Source: Rhizobium sp. ASV8 (lineage in GTDB: Bacteria > Pseudomonadota > Alphaproteobacteria > Rhizobiales > Rhizobiaceae). From it: a stretch of 35,047 nucleotides of DNA. The notes under the pieces were generated by a model. It was not told the origin of the DNA, did no database searches, and saw nothing but the letters and a program-made list of their open reading frames with translations. A program made the translations under genes and the position numbers. Where the stretch lies: NCBI RefSeq assembly GCF_016429255.1, contig NZ_JAELUG010000074.1, positions 1 to 35,047 on the forward strand, written 5' to 3'. Below, one piece after another: positions 1-9,044 of this stretch. The number at the start of each line of letters is the position of its first letter. Positions within the stretch are counted from its first letter, which is position 1.

Positions 1-9
1 GACATGCAT
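1..9 (-). CDS. Start of a gene leaving the window on the left (partial)
   Basis: Reading leftwards on the minus strand, a Shine-Dalgarno-like AGGAG (bases 18-22) is followed eight bases later by an ATG at 7-9, directed out of the window. Only three codons (Met-His-Val) are visible, so the product cannot be named. It lies about 100 bases downstream of the AraC-type regulator on the same strand and could be its target. The call rests only on the ribosome binding site and its spacing. Confidence 0.35.
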
Positions 10-109
10 CGTCTCTTCTCCTGTTCGTCTGCCGGCAACGCTAGCGACTGGCACACTGCAGTTCGCACAGGTTTGGCCGATTGATTGCAGGTTCGGACGA
101 TAATCGGCG

Positions 110-967
110 TCAGGAATGCATTCGGACGATCATGCCGGGGGTCAGCCCCAGAAGTCGACGCATCCAATGCGTCATATGGCTTTGATGGGCAAAACCGGCG
201 GCCAGCGCGACCTGGGCCAGCGGCATGTCTGCCGTCAGGAGGAGCGTTTTGGCGCGCTCGACACGGCGCGTCAGGACATATTTGTGAACCGGCATGCCGA
301 AGGTGGCATGAAACAGCGGCTTTAGATGCGAGATGCTGAGCCCTGCAACGATGGCAAGATCGGCCAGGGACAGGGATTGATCGATATGATCTTCGATGAA
401 ATCGGTCAGACGCCGTTGCTGCCGGCTGCTCAATGCTGCACGATCATTGCCTGCTGTTGCCGACCCCCGCCCATTATTGTCCACGAGGCGGATTGCCAAG
501 GCCATACCCAAGGTCTCGGCATAGGTGCTGTCGGATGGCACGGTTGCCTCGATCTCCGCCTTGATGGCCCAGGCGATTGACTCGAGCCGGGCATCGCGAA
601 GCTGAAATCGCGGAGCAAGAGAAACGGTTTCGGAGTCTTGCCCAAGTTCCCGGGCGGCTGCCTGCAGGAGTTCCGGCCGGATGGTCAATCGCAGAATGGT
701 GCAATCACGATCATCTTCCCACCAGCCATCCAGTCCGGCGGGAACGATGTCTATATCGCCGTGCTTTTGCTGACGGCGAAGTTCCTGCCCATCGCATTGG
801 CAATGCGCGTTTACGGCCCTGCCGAAGTGAATGCCCAAGCGATGGCTTTCCGTTCCCGGCACATGCGTGCGGCCGGCGCGAATATGGAGAAACTCCGCAC
901 CCAAACCCTTCCAGCCGCGATCCCTACTGGAAAGGAGAGTAGCGGCCGAACTGCTGAGATGATCCAT
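110..967 (-). CDS. AraC-family transcriptional regulator
   Basis: A 285-residue regulator with an unassigned N-terminal sensory part and a C-terminal AraC/XylS DNA-binding domain over roughly the last 100 residues. Both helix-turn-helix units are visible: the first around LADLAIVAGLSISHLKPLF, the second around LAQVALAAGFAHQSHMTHW, followed by the usual hydrophobic end (GLTPGMIVR). The frame is open further upstream to an ATG at 1042, but the ATG at 967 (Met-Asp-His-Leu) was preferred because the 25 extra residues resemble no family part; this choice is uncertain. The effector is unknown. A gene appears to start just downstream at base 9 on the same strand and is the likeliest target. Confidence 0.85.
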   Translation of the reverse strand: MDHLSSSAATLLSSRDRGWKGLGAEFLHIRAGRTHVPGTESHRLGIHFGRAVNAHCQCDGQELRRQQKHGDIDIVPAGLDGWWEDDRDCTILRLTIRPELLQAAARELGQDSETVSLAPRFQLRDARLESIAWAIKAEIEATVPSDSTYAETLGMALAIRLVDNNGRGSATAGNDRAALSSRQQRRLTDFIEDHIDQSLSLADLAIVAGLSISHLKPLFHATFGMPVHKYVLTRRVERAKTLLLTADMPLAQVALAAGFAHQSHMTHWMRRLLGLTPGMIVRMHS

Positions 968-1153
968 GATCCCGTTCCTACCAGGCCTATCTCCCCGGAG
1001 TTGAGGTAACGGCCTGTCGAAATTATAGGGAAATTCGCGCAATCGGTCGAGGTATCTGACAATCGTCCCTCAGTGGAAACGAAGGCTGAGGTGTCTTGCG
1101 TGGAACGATGCCGGCATGGCTTCGATCAGCCATACGGCTCCCGCACAAACAAT

Positions 1154-1181
1154 GCGGCCCCGGCTGATGGACCGGGGCCGC
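1154..1181 (-). terminator. Rho-independent terminator of prc
   Basis: A perfect 10-bp inverted repeat (GCGGCCCCGG at 1154-1163, CCGGGGCCGC at 1172-1181) with an 8-base loop lies just past the prc stop codon. Read on the minus strand, the stem is followed by the T-rich ATTGTTTGTG. Confidence 0.75.
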
Positions 1182-1205
1182 GCAAGTACTATTCCTGCGG
1201 AAGGG

Positions 1206-3326
1206 TTATTTTCCGTCGCCGGTTCCCGACCGTTGCGCGGTGGTCTTCGACACGCTCGACTGCAGGTTCGACTCGTCGGCAACGATCGCGGCGGCCTCGT
1301 TCAAAAGGACGTCCTTGGCGTTTTTGCGTGCCTTTTCCAGCGCGATATCTGCACTCAGGCTGCGCTCGTTTGCCTGCAGGCCGTCGTCTTCGCTATTGTC
1401 GACGCCATCGTTGACCTGTTCGCGTGACTTCAGGCGTTTTGCCTGAGCGTTCATTTCATCGCGTCGCTCGGCTTCATTAAGAGATAGAGACTGCTTCTCG
1501 CGCTGCTGCTTGAGCACGGCGACATCCTCAACGAAGCGTTGGAAATCGCGATCCCCCTTCACGCGATCATCGTGGAGTTGTTGCAGCTCCGGCAGCAACG
1601 CCGCAACGTTTCCTGACGGTGTGTATTTAGCCGGCTTTACTTCCGTCCACGGCAGGGCATTGTCGAAACTTGCCTCGCCGAAGGTCTTCGGATCCGAAAG
1701 GCCCGGCAGGGTGATATCGGGGGTCACGCCACGCAGCTGCGTCGTCCCGCCATTCACGCGGAAGAATTGAGCAACCGTCAATTTCAGCTCGCCGAATTTC
1801 GGTTTGCTGTTATGGGCGATCTGGTCGAGATTGACCACTGTCTGGACGCTGCCCTTGCCAAAGCTGGCTTCACCGATGATCACGCCGCGACCATAATCCT
1901 GGATCGCCGCAGCAAAGATCTCAGAGGCCGAGGCCGAGCCGCGATTGATCAGCACGCCGACCGGACCCGTCCAGGCCGGTGTCGGAAGGTCATCGCTTTC
2001 GACCTCCACCTTGCCGCCTGCATCGCGCTGCTGAACCACCGGGCCTTTGCCGACAAACAGGCCCGTCAGATCGATCGCCTCGGAGAGCGAACCGCCGCCA
2101 TTGTTGCGCAGGTCGACCAGAACGCCGTCGACCTTATCCTGCTTCAGTTCGGTGAGCAGCTTGGCGACGTCGCGGCTGGCGCTTCTATAGTCCTTGTCGC
2201 CCCTGCGGCGTCCCTCGAAGTCTTCATAGAAGGCCGGAAGCGTGATCACACCGATCTTGCGCGTAGCGTCGCCATCCTTCACCGAAAGAAGGGTTTTTTT
2301 GGCGGCCTGCTTATCGAGGCTGATCTTGTCGCGCACCAGGCTGATGATCTTGTGTTTGCCATCCGGGCCGGCATCGGCCGGCAGAATGTCCAGGCGCACG
2401 ACAGACCCTTTGGTGCCTCGTATCAACTGCACGACTTCATCCAGGCGGGTGCCGACCACTTCCTTGATGGGACCATTGGCGTCTTGGCCGACACCGGTGA
2501 TGCGGTCGCCGACGGCAAGCTTGCCGGACGATTGTGCAGGACCGCCGGGCACGAGTTCGCGGATAGTGGTGTAGTCGTCTCTCTCTTGTAGAACTGCGCC
2601 GATACCAACGAGCGACAGCTTCATGGAAATATCGAATTCCGCGGAAGCACGTGTACCGAAATAGTCGGTGTGAGGGTCGATCGATTTCGTGTAGGCGTCC
2701 ATGAACGTCTCGAAGACGTCGTCGCTCTTATATTTGTAGGCGCGCTCCAACGAGTTCTGGTAGCGCTTGTCGAGCGTCGTGCGGATAGCATCGTCGGTCT
2801 TGCCGGCCAGCTTCAGGCGCAGCCAATCGCTCTTGACGCGCTTGCGCCACAGATCGTTGCTTTCCGCGTCGGTTTGCGGCCAGGGCGCTTTGTCGCGCTG
2901 CAGGGAGTAGCTTTCCTTCACATTGAAATCGAAGCCCTGCTTGAGCAGGCTCCGCGCATAGGTCATGCGATCGACAACGCGCTGCTCATAGACATTGAAA
3001 ATCGAAAACGGGATCCGCAAGTCTTCCTTGTTGATGGCATCGTCGATCTTGGTGCTGTCGGTCATGAACTTGTCGACATCCGACTGCATGAAAAGCACCC
3101 GATCCGGATCCAGGGATTTGATAAATCGATCCATGACCTTGACCGACAAGGCGTCGTCGAGCGGAAGCGGCCTATAGTGGAAGCGCTCGAGAAACTGCGC
3201 GCTCAAATGCGCTGCCTGCGCCTGCTGTTGCAGCGGCGCCAAAACTGGCGGTGCGGCAGCTTCCAGAGCATATGCCGAGGGGGCAAGTGCCAGGAACATG
3301 CCGAGGAAACCAAGTTGTATACGCAT
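1206..3326 (-). CDS. prc: Tail-specific (C-terminal processing) periplasmic protease Prc
   Basis: A 706-residue S41A serine protease that degrades or trims envelope proteins from their C-termini. Residues 1-20 form a signal peptide (hydrophobic core, then SAYA). The N-terminal helical region spans about 25-230, the PDZ domain about 235-320, the protease core about 330-520, and the long C-terminal region matches the Prc-type DUF3340 extension. The catalytic dyad is visible: Ser466 in GSASASE and Lys491 in FGKGS, 25 residues apart as in E. coli Prc. DLRNNGGGS at 406-414 is the family's glycine-rich loop. Length is close to E. coli Prc (about 680) and far above the CtpA-type proteases (about 440) common in alphaproteobacteria. 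It is monocistronic, with a 483-base upstream gap and its own terminator. Confidence 0.95.
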   Translation of the reverse strand: MRIQLGFLGMFLALAPSAYALEAAAPPVLAPLQQQAQAAHLSAQFLERFHYRPLPLDDALSVKVMDRFIKSLDPDRVLFMQSDVDKFMTDSTKIDDAINKEDLRIPFSIFNVYEQRVVDRMTYARSLLKQGFDFNVKESYSLQRDKAPWPQTDAESNDLWRKRVKSDWLRLKLAGKTDDAIRTTLDKRYQNSLERAYKYKSDDVFETFMDAYTKSIDPHTDYFGTRASAEFDISMKLSLVGIGAVLQERDDYTTIRELVPGGPAQSSGKLAVGDRITGVGQDANGPIKEVVGTRLDEVVQLIRGTKGSVVRLDILPADAGPDGKHKIISLVRDKISLDKQAAKKTLLSVKDGDATRKIGVITLPAFYEDFEGRRRGDKDYRSASRDVAKLLTELKQDKVDGVLVDLRNNGGGSLSEAIDLTGLFVGKGPVVQQRDAGGKVEVESDDLPTPAWTGPVGVLINRGSASASEIFAAAIQDYGRGVIIGEASFGKGSVQTVVNLDQIAHNSKPKFGELKLTVAQFFRVNGGTTQLRGVTPDITLPGLSDPKTFGEASFDNALPWTEVKPAKYTPSGNVAALLPELQQLHDDRVKGDRDFQRFVEDVAVLKQQREKQSLSLNEAERRDEMNAQAKRLKSREQVNDGVDNSEDDGLQANERSLSADIALEKARKNAKDVLLNEAAAIVADESNLQSSVSKTTAQRSGTGDGK

Positions 3327-3809
3327 TAAGCTCTGATCCGATTCTCAACGTTGAGTGTTTAATGTGTGATGTTCGTGGAACAATTATGGTTTTTTGGCAA
3401 CTGGATCGTGCCAGAAAAGCATGAGGCGGCTTTTTGGTCAAAATGAGCAACACCACACGTTTGTGAACTCATTTGATATAGGGGAAGCCGATTTTGGGCC
3501 TAATGGTTCCGTACCATTGCCGGTTGAATTGGCCCGGAGCAGCTGCGATGGTGCCGTGCTCCTATCCCCGGCCGCGCTCGGCGGGTGGGTCATTTCCCGC
3601 GCATGGGCAGACCCAAGCGCTTAATTTTTATGGAAATCCTGCTCCGGAACAGCCCAAGCGCGGCGTAGGAAATCTGTTCCGAAGGCCGTTCCGGCTCTGA
3701 CATAACAATTGAGGTGTTCGAAATTTTCGGCCTCGAGCGTTTTCGGTCCGGAACGGTTGATCGAGAATTGTGCCGCCTCACGCGTGGTCAAACGGGAGAA
3801 CGCGCGGCA
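3327..3809. other. Intergenic region upstream of prc
   Basis: This 483-base stretch must hold the prc promoter. It contains a perfect 12-bp palindrome (CTCAACGTTGAG, 3344-3355) about 20 bases upstream of the prc start, and an inverted repeat CGGAACAG (3645-3652) / CTGTTCCG (3674-3681). Short reading frames here lack family resemblance and good ribosome binding sites, so no gene is called. No clear terminator for the operon ending at 3810 was seen. Confidence 0.5.
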
Positions 3810-5042
3810 TCAGGGAGTGGAATGCGCGGAGCCATCCTGATCTATCGCCAGCGCCTGATGCATCGGCGGCATCGCCTTGTGGTAGCTGTGAGAAGCGAGA
3901 CGCTGCACCAGCGCCACGACGATGACCACGCAGGCCAGGTGCAGCAGCCAGCCGGCCTGAAAGCCCCCCGTCAGATCATGAAGGACGGCGACGATCCACG
4001 GTGGGACGGCAGCGATCAGGAAGCCGCCGCCCTGCATCAGGGCCGACAGCGCACCGGCGTGGCCGGCATCGGACAGATGATCGAGCGCCACCACCAGCGA
4101 CAGGGCAAAGCAACCGCCCAATCCGGCGCCCACCAGCCCAGCCCAGGCAAAGGGGGCGAGCTGCGGCCAGAAGGCGAGACCGGCAAAGCCGGTGGCCTGA
4201 AAGACCAGGGTCAACCACAACCACGGTCGGCGATCGCCCTCGCGTCCGATCAATAGAGGCAGGACAAGGGCGAATGTTGCCTGACAGATTGCCATGACGG
4301 CAAGAAGGTTTCCCGTCGCCGCGCCGCTCCATCCCTGTCCTTGATAGTAGGGTGACAGCCAGGCAACCGCGGATGAATAGCCGCCATTGACGAGGCCGAA
4401 ACAGGCCATCAGCAACCAGGCACGCGGTCGTTTCAACAGATGGGCCGTGACGTTGCCGCCGGATGTGCGTCGATCGTCTGCCGGCAAGTAGAAGGCGGCA
4501 AGCACGAGGGCGATGACAGCCGGTATGGCAAGCCAGGCAAGCCCGGCATGCCATGTTCCTGCGGCGCTCGCAACGACGGGCGCGGCCTTCGCGCCAAGCG
4601 CGCCGCCGCCCATCAGCATCGAGGAATAGAGACCCATCACCGCTGCGACACGCGCTGGGAATATCCGCTTGATGACGCCGGGAAATACCGCCTGAACGAT
4701 GGCGACCCCGAACCCGATGACCGCTGCAGTCCCAACAAGCTGCCAGCCGGTGGCGGAAAAGAAACGCAGCAGCGACCCGATGCCCAATATCGCCAGAGCG
4801 GCCAGGATCAATCGACGCGCACCGAGCGCGCTCTGAAGGGACGGTCCGACAAAGGCGACGACCCCCATCAAGACCATCGGCACCATCGTCAAAAGCGACA
4901 TGCCCTGAAGGCCAAGGCCAGTCTGCGTGTGAATGTCTCCGGCAAGCGGCCCGACCGCTGTTATGAACGGCCTTAGATTGAGCCCGACGATGGCAACGAC
5001 GAACAAAAGCGGAAGCAGGGAAGGGGAGGCGGCATTCTTCAT
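3810..5042 (-). CDS. MFS transporter, CynX/NimT family
   Basis: A 410-residue major facilitator protein with about twelve hydrophobic segments. The first helix carries the motif GLNLRPFITAVGPL, typical of the cyanate/2-nitroimidazole transporter (CynX/NimT) branch. Family members move small nitrogenous compounds across the inner membrane, often outward. It is the last gene of the minus-strand operon starting at 12466, and its ATG lies 3 bases past the stop of the deaminase gene, indicating translational coupling. From context it may export a toxic product or intermediate of the pathway, or offer a second uptake route. Substrate and direction cannot be read from sequence. Confidence 0.87.
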   Translation of the reverse strand: MKNAASPSLLPLLFVVAIVGLNLRPFITAVGPLAGDIHTQTGLGLQGMSLLTMVPMVLMGVVAFVGPSLQSALGARRLILAALAILGIGSLLRFFSATGWQLVGTAAVIGFGVAIVQAVFPGVIKRIFPARVAAVMGLYSSMLMGGGALGAKAAPVVASAAGTWHAGLAWLAIPAVIALVLAAFYLPADDRRTSGGNVTAHLLKRPRAWLLMACFGLVNGGYSSAVAWLSPYYQGQGWSGAATGNLLAVMAICQATFALVLPLLIGREGDRRPWLWLTLVFQATGFAGLAFWPQLAPFAWAGLVGAGLGGCFALSLVVALDHLSDAGHAGALSALMQGGGFLIAAVPPWIVAVLHDLTGGFQAGWLLHLACVVIVVALVQRLASHSYHKAMPPMHQALAIDQDGSAHSTP

Positions 5043-5045
5043 GAT

Positions 5046-5519
5046 TCAGAGCCGCTCGTCCTGACGGCGCTTCCATTCGGCATAGAGATCGGGCTGGTTT
5101 TCAAGGCGGGTGGGAACGTAGCGGATCGTCATCGATTGCTCGGCAAAGGGCTTTGCCAGATCTTCATAGATGGCCGCGGTCGACAGCCCGAACGGCGCGC
5201 CATCATCGTTGGAATAGGCGTAGGAAACTGCTTTCACGCCCGCGAGGCGCATCGCCGCCATGCACATCGGGCAGGGGTGGCCGCTGGCATAGACGGTGCA
5301 GCCCTGAAGATCGGGCGACTTCAATTTCTGGCTGGCGAGGCGAAGGGCCGTCATTTCCGCATGTGCCGTCGGGTCGTTGGTGCTGAGGATCTCGTTGACG
5401 CCCGTCGCGACCACTTTGCCGTTCTTGACGACGACGGCACCGAAAGGGCGACCGCCATTTTGGGAATTGGTCCGTGCAAGCTCAATGGCCTCGCAGAGGA
5501 AGTGTGTTTCATTGTCCAT
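5046..5519 (-). CDS. Zinc-dependent nucleoside/guanine deaminase-like protein
   Basis: A 157-residue protein of the cytidine/deoxycytidylate deaminase fold. The zinc site is complete: His53 and catalytic Glu55 in TAHAE, Cys83 and Cys86 in PCPMC. Length and the start of the motif region (NDPTAHAEMTALR) resemble small guanine deaminases of the Bacillus GuaD type more than tRNA adenosine deaminases. The start at 5519 was preferred to an in-frame ATG ten codons earlier because AGGAGAG sits at the right distance. It lies between the flavin-reductase gene and the MFS exporter and probably removes ammonia from a heterocyclic or amidine-containing intermediate; the true substrate is unknown. Confidence 0.85.
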   Translation of the reverse strand: MDNETHFLCEAIELARTNSQNGGRPFGAVVVKNGKVVATGVNEILSTNDPTAHAEMTALRLASQKLKSPDLQGCTVYASGHPCPMCMAAMRLAGVKAVSYAYSNDDGAPFGLSTAAIYEDLAKPFAEQSMTIRYVPTRLENQPDLYAEWKRRQDERL

Positions 5520-5545
5520 GACGTTCTCTCCTGTTTTCGCCCCCG

Positions 5546-6190
5546 TCACGCGAGCTTCGGCGTCAGCATTTCAAATCTGTCCCGGATCGTGGAGCAGGTA
5601 TCGCCGCCGAGCCGCGCGATTGAATCGATGATGTTCGGATCGACGTGCAGGCCCTCATCGACGGCGCCTGGGTGATAGTGGGCAAAGATGATCTCGCCCA
5701 TGATGATCTGACGCGATTTGCCAAGCTCCAGTGTCAGATGCCGGCGGCATTCGAACGAGGCCGGAGCCTCCTTTATCCAGGGTGAGGCAACCTTTTCGCC
5801 GGGCATGGCGGTCAGGCCGGCCTCCTTCATTTCGTCGACCCCGCGCGGATATTTCGTGCCGCAGATATGCATCGCTTCAGCGATGGCATGGGAGACGATA
5901 TTGACCGTAAAGACTTCCGTCATGCGGATGTTGTGGCCGGTATCCTTGAAGGAGACGTCGGGATTGTTCTCGACGCCGATCGCCACGATCGGCGGATCGG
6001 CCGAAAGGCAGTTGAAGAAGCTAAACGGGGCTGCGTTGAAGCGGCCATGTTCGTCGACCGTCGTTACCAGCGCGATCGGGCGGGGAATGATCGTGCCGAT
6101 CATCAGCTTGTAGCGTTCGCGTGCATTGAGCCGGGTGAAATCGAAGGCGGTCCTGCTGTCTGAGGCGTCGCTGTTTGCGCTCATATCCAT
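5546..6190 (-). CDS. Flavin-reductase-like (FMN-binding split barrel) protein
   Basis: A 214-residue protein of the flavin reductase-like domain family. The N-terminal half has the FMN-binding pattern: TIIPRPIALVTT at about 33-44, then FNAAPFSFFNCLSADPP. Members either supply reduced FMN to a two-component monooxygenase or act directly as flavoenzymes. No monooxygenase component is encoded in the operon, so a partner must lie elsewhere or the protein acts alone. The ATG at 6190 has GAGG upstream and follows the M24 gene by 11 bases. It is the third of four accessory genes after the ABC transporter. Confidence 0.85.
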   Translation of the reverse strand: MDMSANSDASDSRTAFDFTRLNARERYKLMIGTIIPRPIALVTTVDEHGRFNAAPFSFFNCLSADPPIVAIGVENNPDVSFKDTGHNIRMTEVFTVNIVSHAIAEAMHICGTKYPRGVDEMKEAGLTAMPGEKVASPWIKEAPASFECRRHLTLELGKSRQIIMGEIIFAHYHPGAVDEGLHVDPNIIDSIARLGGDTCSTIRDRFEMLTPKLA

Positions 6191-6201
6191 GATGCCCTCG
6201 T

Positions 6202-7356
6202 TTACTTCACGCCAAAAATGGCTTCATCGCCGCTTAGGGATTCAAATCCGCTTGCGGTCAAAACTGCCGGCATGCTGGCGCCGACGCAGCCGATCCCATC
6301 CTCATAGAGGCAGGGAGTTACGTGGAAACACATGCCTTCCTCCAGAACGACATCGTGATTGCGTCGGATTGCCATGACGTCGTCCTCGCCCCAGCCGGGC
6401 GGGAAGGACGCACCGATGCTGTATGCAGGCCGCGTAACCATCCACTCTGCAAAGCCGCGGCCTTCGATGACGCCTTCGAATATGCGTGCGGCCTCATGAG
6501 AGGTCATGCCGGGGCGAACGCGGGCAAAGCCCTCGTCGAGCGCTTCCTTGCATACCTCGAACATGCGCCGCACCCGGTCCGCCGGCTCTCCGATCGAATA
6601 GAACCGGAAGATCGGCGTGTGGTAGTCGTGGATCGATGCGGCCGGCTCGATATTGACCAATTCTCCGCGGGAAATCGGCGCGCCGCACCAGGTCACATGC
6701 GCGCGTGCGGTGCGAGGCCCGGCGCAGACATTGGCCATCTTGACCGGCCGGTGACTGCCATTCGCTAGCATGCTGTTGGTGACGACGGCGGCAAGCGCGG
6801 TATCCGTCATGCCCTCGTGCAAAGCCTCAAAGCCGTCGCGGCAAGATTGCGCCGCGATCCGACCTGCCTTGCGCAGAAGTTCGATTTCTGCGGGGCTCTT
6901 GATGCGGCGCAGTTGTTCGACGAGGCCGGACGCGTTGAGAACCGCATCGTCCTTCGGGCGAACGAAGCCCCGCAAGGCCGTTTGAACCGTCGCATACTCG
7001 ACGGCGACCGTGGCTCTGGAGGGTACAAAATCGGCCAGCGTCCGTTCGAGAATGGCCGTGTAGTCCTGTCCGTCCCGAACGCCGACGCCTTCGTCGGCCC
7101 AGATCTTACCCTTCAGCGCCCGGATGTTGCTGAGTTCGGTCAGCCGCATGACCCAGATCGCCTTGCCGTCCACCCGAACGATGAGGGATGTCGCACCATA
7201 GGCGAGGGAACCGAAGCCGGTCAGGTAGTACATGTTCTCGGCCGAGTTGAACACGCAGGCATCGATGCCGCGCTCGGTCATCAGTTTTCTCAGGGCATCT
7301 CTGCGTGCCAGATATTCTTGAGGTTCGAAGGGTAAACGATCGTAATCGGTCGACAT
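6202..7356 (-). CDS. M24 (pita-bread fold) creatinase/ectoine-hydrolase-like protein lacking metal ligands
   Basis: A 384-residue protein with a creatinase-type N-terminal domain (about 1-150) and an M24 pita-bread catalytic domain (about 155-384, from RRIKSPAEIELLRKA). The active-site-side histidine is kept (His220 in RAHVTW). The five metal ligands of true aminopeptidases appear lost: the first Asp region reads VNIEP, the second Asp is Thr247 in YHTPIFR, the GHGIG histidine motif is AYSIG, and the two late glutamates are absent (HVTPC; GASMP). Metal-free creatinase, and M24 members such as ectoine hydrolase, cleave C-N bonds in small molecules rather than peptides. This protein probably does likewise, but the equivalent of creatinase Glu262 is Phe250, so plain creatine hydrolysis is doubtful. 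Confidence 0.85.
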   Translation of the reverse strand: MSTDYDRLPFEPQEYLARRDALRKLMTERGIDACVFNSAENMYYLTGFGSLAYGATSLIVRVDGKAIWVMRLTELSNIRALKGKIWADEGVGVRDGQDYTAILERTLADFVPSRATVAVEYATVQTALRGFVRPKDDAVLNASGLVEQLRRIKSPAEIELLRKAGRIAAQSCRDGFEALHEGMTDTALAAVVTNSMLANGSHRPVKMANVCAGPRTARAHVTWCGAPISRGELVNIEPAASIHDYHTPIFRFYSIGEPADRVRRMFEVCKEALDEGFARVRPGMTSHEAARIFEGVIEGRGFAEWMVTRPAYSIGASFPPGWGEDDVMAIRRNHDVVLEEGMCFHVTPCLYEDGIGCVGASMPAVLTASGFESLSGDEAIFGVK

Positions 7357-7389
7357 ATTATCTGCTCACTATTCCAGGGAGATCGGATG

Positions 7390-7413
7390 GAAGGGCACGC
7401 CTGAGCGCCCTTC
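7390..7413 (-). terminator. Hairpin between solute-binding protein and M24 genes
   Basis: Inverted repeat GAAGGGC (7390-7396) / GCCCTTC (7407-7413), just past the solute-binding protein stop codon. There is no T-run, so it is more likely an mRNA-stabilising or attenuating hairpin of the kind common after binding-protein genes than a full terminator. Confidence 0.4.
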
Positions 7414-7425
7414 TTCGAGGTTGCG

Positions 7426-9013
7426 TCAATCGTTCTTCTTGATGTTCCAGAACACCGGTACGTCCTCGGTGGTGAGCACGCCGGAGAGCTTGTTCGAATA
7501 GGCGACGAAGGTGTTCCATTGGCCGAGCGGAACATGGTGGCCGGTTTCGAAAGCGCGCTTCGAATACTCGGCCGCGACGGCCTTCTGAGCCTCGGGGCCA
7601 TCGGCCAGCGCCCATTTCAGGCGCAGATCCTCAAGCGTCTTGTCGCAGGGCCAGCCGAAGATGCCCTTGTCGCAGGCAGCCGAAAACGTGATGCTCCAGA
7701 CCGGATTGGCGACCACCTGTCCGCCGACATAGGAGTGAAGCAGGTTCCAGCCGCCCTTGTCGGCCGGCTCCTTGGAATTGCGGCGTTTCAGGACGGTCGC
7801 CCAGTCCATTGCCTGCACATCGACGGTGAGGCCGATGTCCCGCATGGCCTGCACGGTGACGACGGTTTCCGGATGCACGATGCTTTCATCGGTCGGGTCG
7901 AGAATGACGATCGGCCTGGAGAAATCCCAGCCTGACTCCTTGAAAAGCGCCTTGGCTTTCGCCGGGTCGGGTGCCTTCAGTGCGTCCAGTCCGGCTTCCG
8001 TCTCCATCGGGCTGCCGCAGATGAAGAATGAGGCGCAGGTCTTGAAGTAGTCGGGGTTGCCGTTAACCGCCTGCAGATAGGCCTGCTGGTTGGTCAGGTA
8101 GAACATGGCCTGACGCGCCTTCGGATTGTCGAAGGGCGGCTGGGTATGATTGAAGAAAAGCGTACCTTGTGTGCCAGTCTGGTTGATGACCTTTGTCTGC
8201 AGATTGCCCGCGGCCTCGATCACCGGCAGAAGGTCCAGCGACGGATTTTGCCAGAAATCGATCTCACCGCTCATCAACGCCGATAGCGCAGTCTGCTGGT
8301 CCTTGATGATATCCCATTCGACAGCGTCGAACTGCGCTACTTTTCCGCCGGCCAAGCCGCTTCGGTTCCTTTCGCGGAACGTAGTCAGCGAACTTCTCGT
8401 AGACCACCTTGCTGCCGGGGATCCATTTGTCCTTATCGAACTTGTAGGGGCCGGAGCCGGTATAGTCGGTGATTTCCTTGTAGGGATCGGTCTCGGCGAT
8501 CCGTTTTGGCATCATGAAGGGCACGTTCGACGCGACCTTGCTGAGAGATTCCAGCACGATGCCGTAGGGCTCCTTGAATTCGAGCTCGAAGGTCTTGTCG
8601 TCGACGACGCGCATTTCCTTCAGCTCGCGCGCCATCAGCTGCCCGGCTGCATCGCGGGCCTGCCAGCGCTTCAATGAGGCTACGCAGTCCTCCGCCTTGA
8701 CTGGCTGGCCGTCATGCCATTTCAGCCCGTCGCGCAGCGTGAAGCGATAGGTCTTCTTATCGGCCGAAAGCTGCATGTCCTGCACCATTTCCGGCTGCGG
8801 CTTGAAATGCTCATCGAGCGCGTAGAGCGTGTCATAGATCATGAAGCCGTGCATCTTCACGATGTCGGCGGTCGAGCCCATCGGATCGAGCACTTGAAGA
8901 TCGGCGCTCGGCACGATCTTGAGGGTGTTTTCGGCCCAGGCGTTCCCCATGCATGACAGCAGGATAGCTGAAGCGAGCAGAGCTTTGCGGGTGGCTTTCA
9001 TCGGATTAAACAT
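7426..9013 (-). pseudogene. Dipeptide/oligopeptide-type ABC solute-binding protein, frameshifted
   Basis: An SBP_bac_5 (DppA/OppA-like) periplasmic binding protein split into two frames. The first (9013 to about 8362) has a signal peptide ending in GNAWA and runs to YVPRKEP; the second carries the rest (GLAGGKVAQF and onward). Removing one base within CCGCTTCGG (8358-8366) restores continuous reading through EPSGLAGGKV and gives exactly 529 codons (528 residues), normal for the family. The gene is otherwise intact, with no other stop. It lies in operon A, 31 bases past the ATPase gene, and would deliver substrate to the permeases. Either the lesion is real and the importer has lost its own receptor, or it is a sequencing error. 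Confidence 0.88.
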
Positions 9014-9044
9014 GGCTATTCCCCTTCTTATTCATGGCATTTCC

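Noticed and set aside
1767..2591. Long plus-strand reading frame opposite the protease gene
   Set aside because: It is the antisense shadow of prc, whose protease motifs are unmistakable; the plus-strand translation shows no family features.
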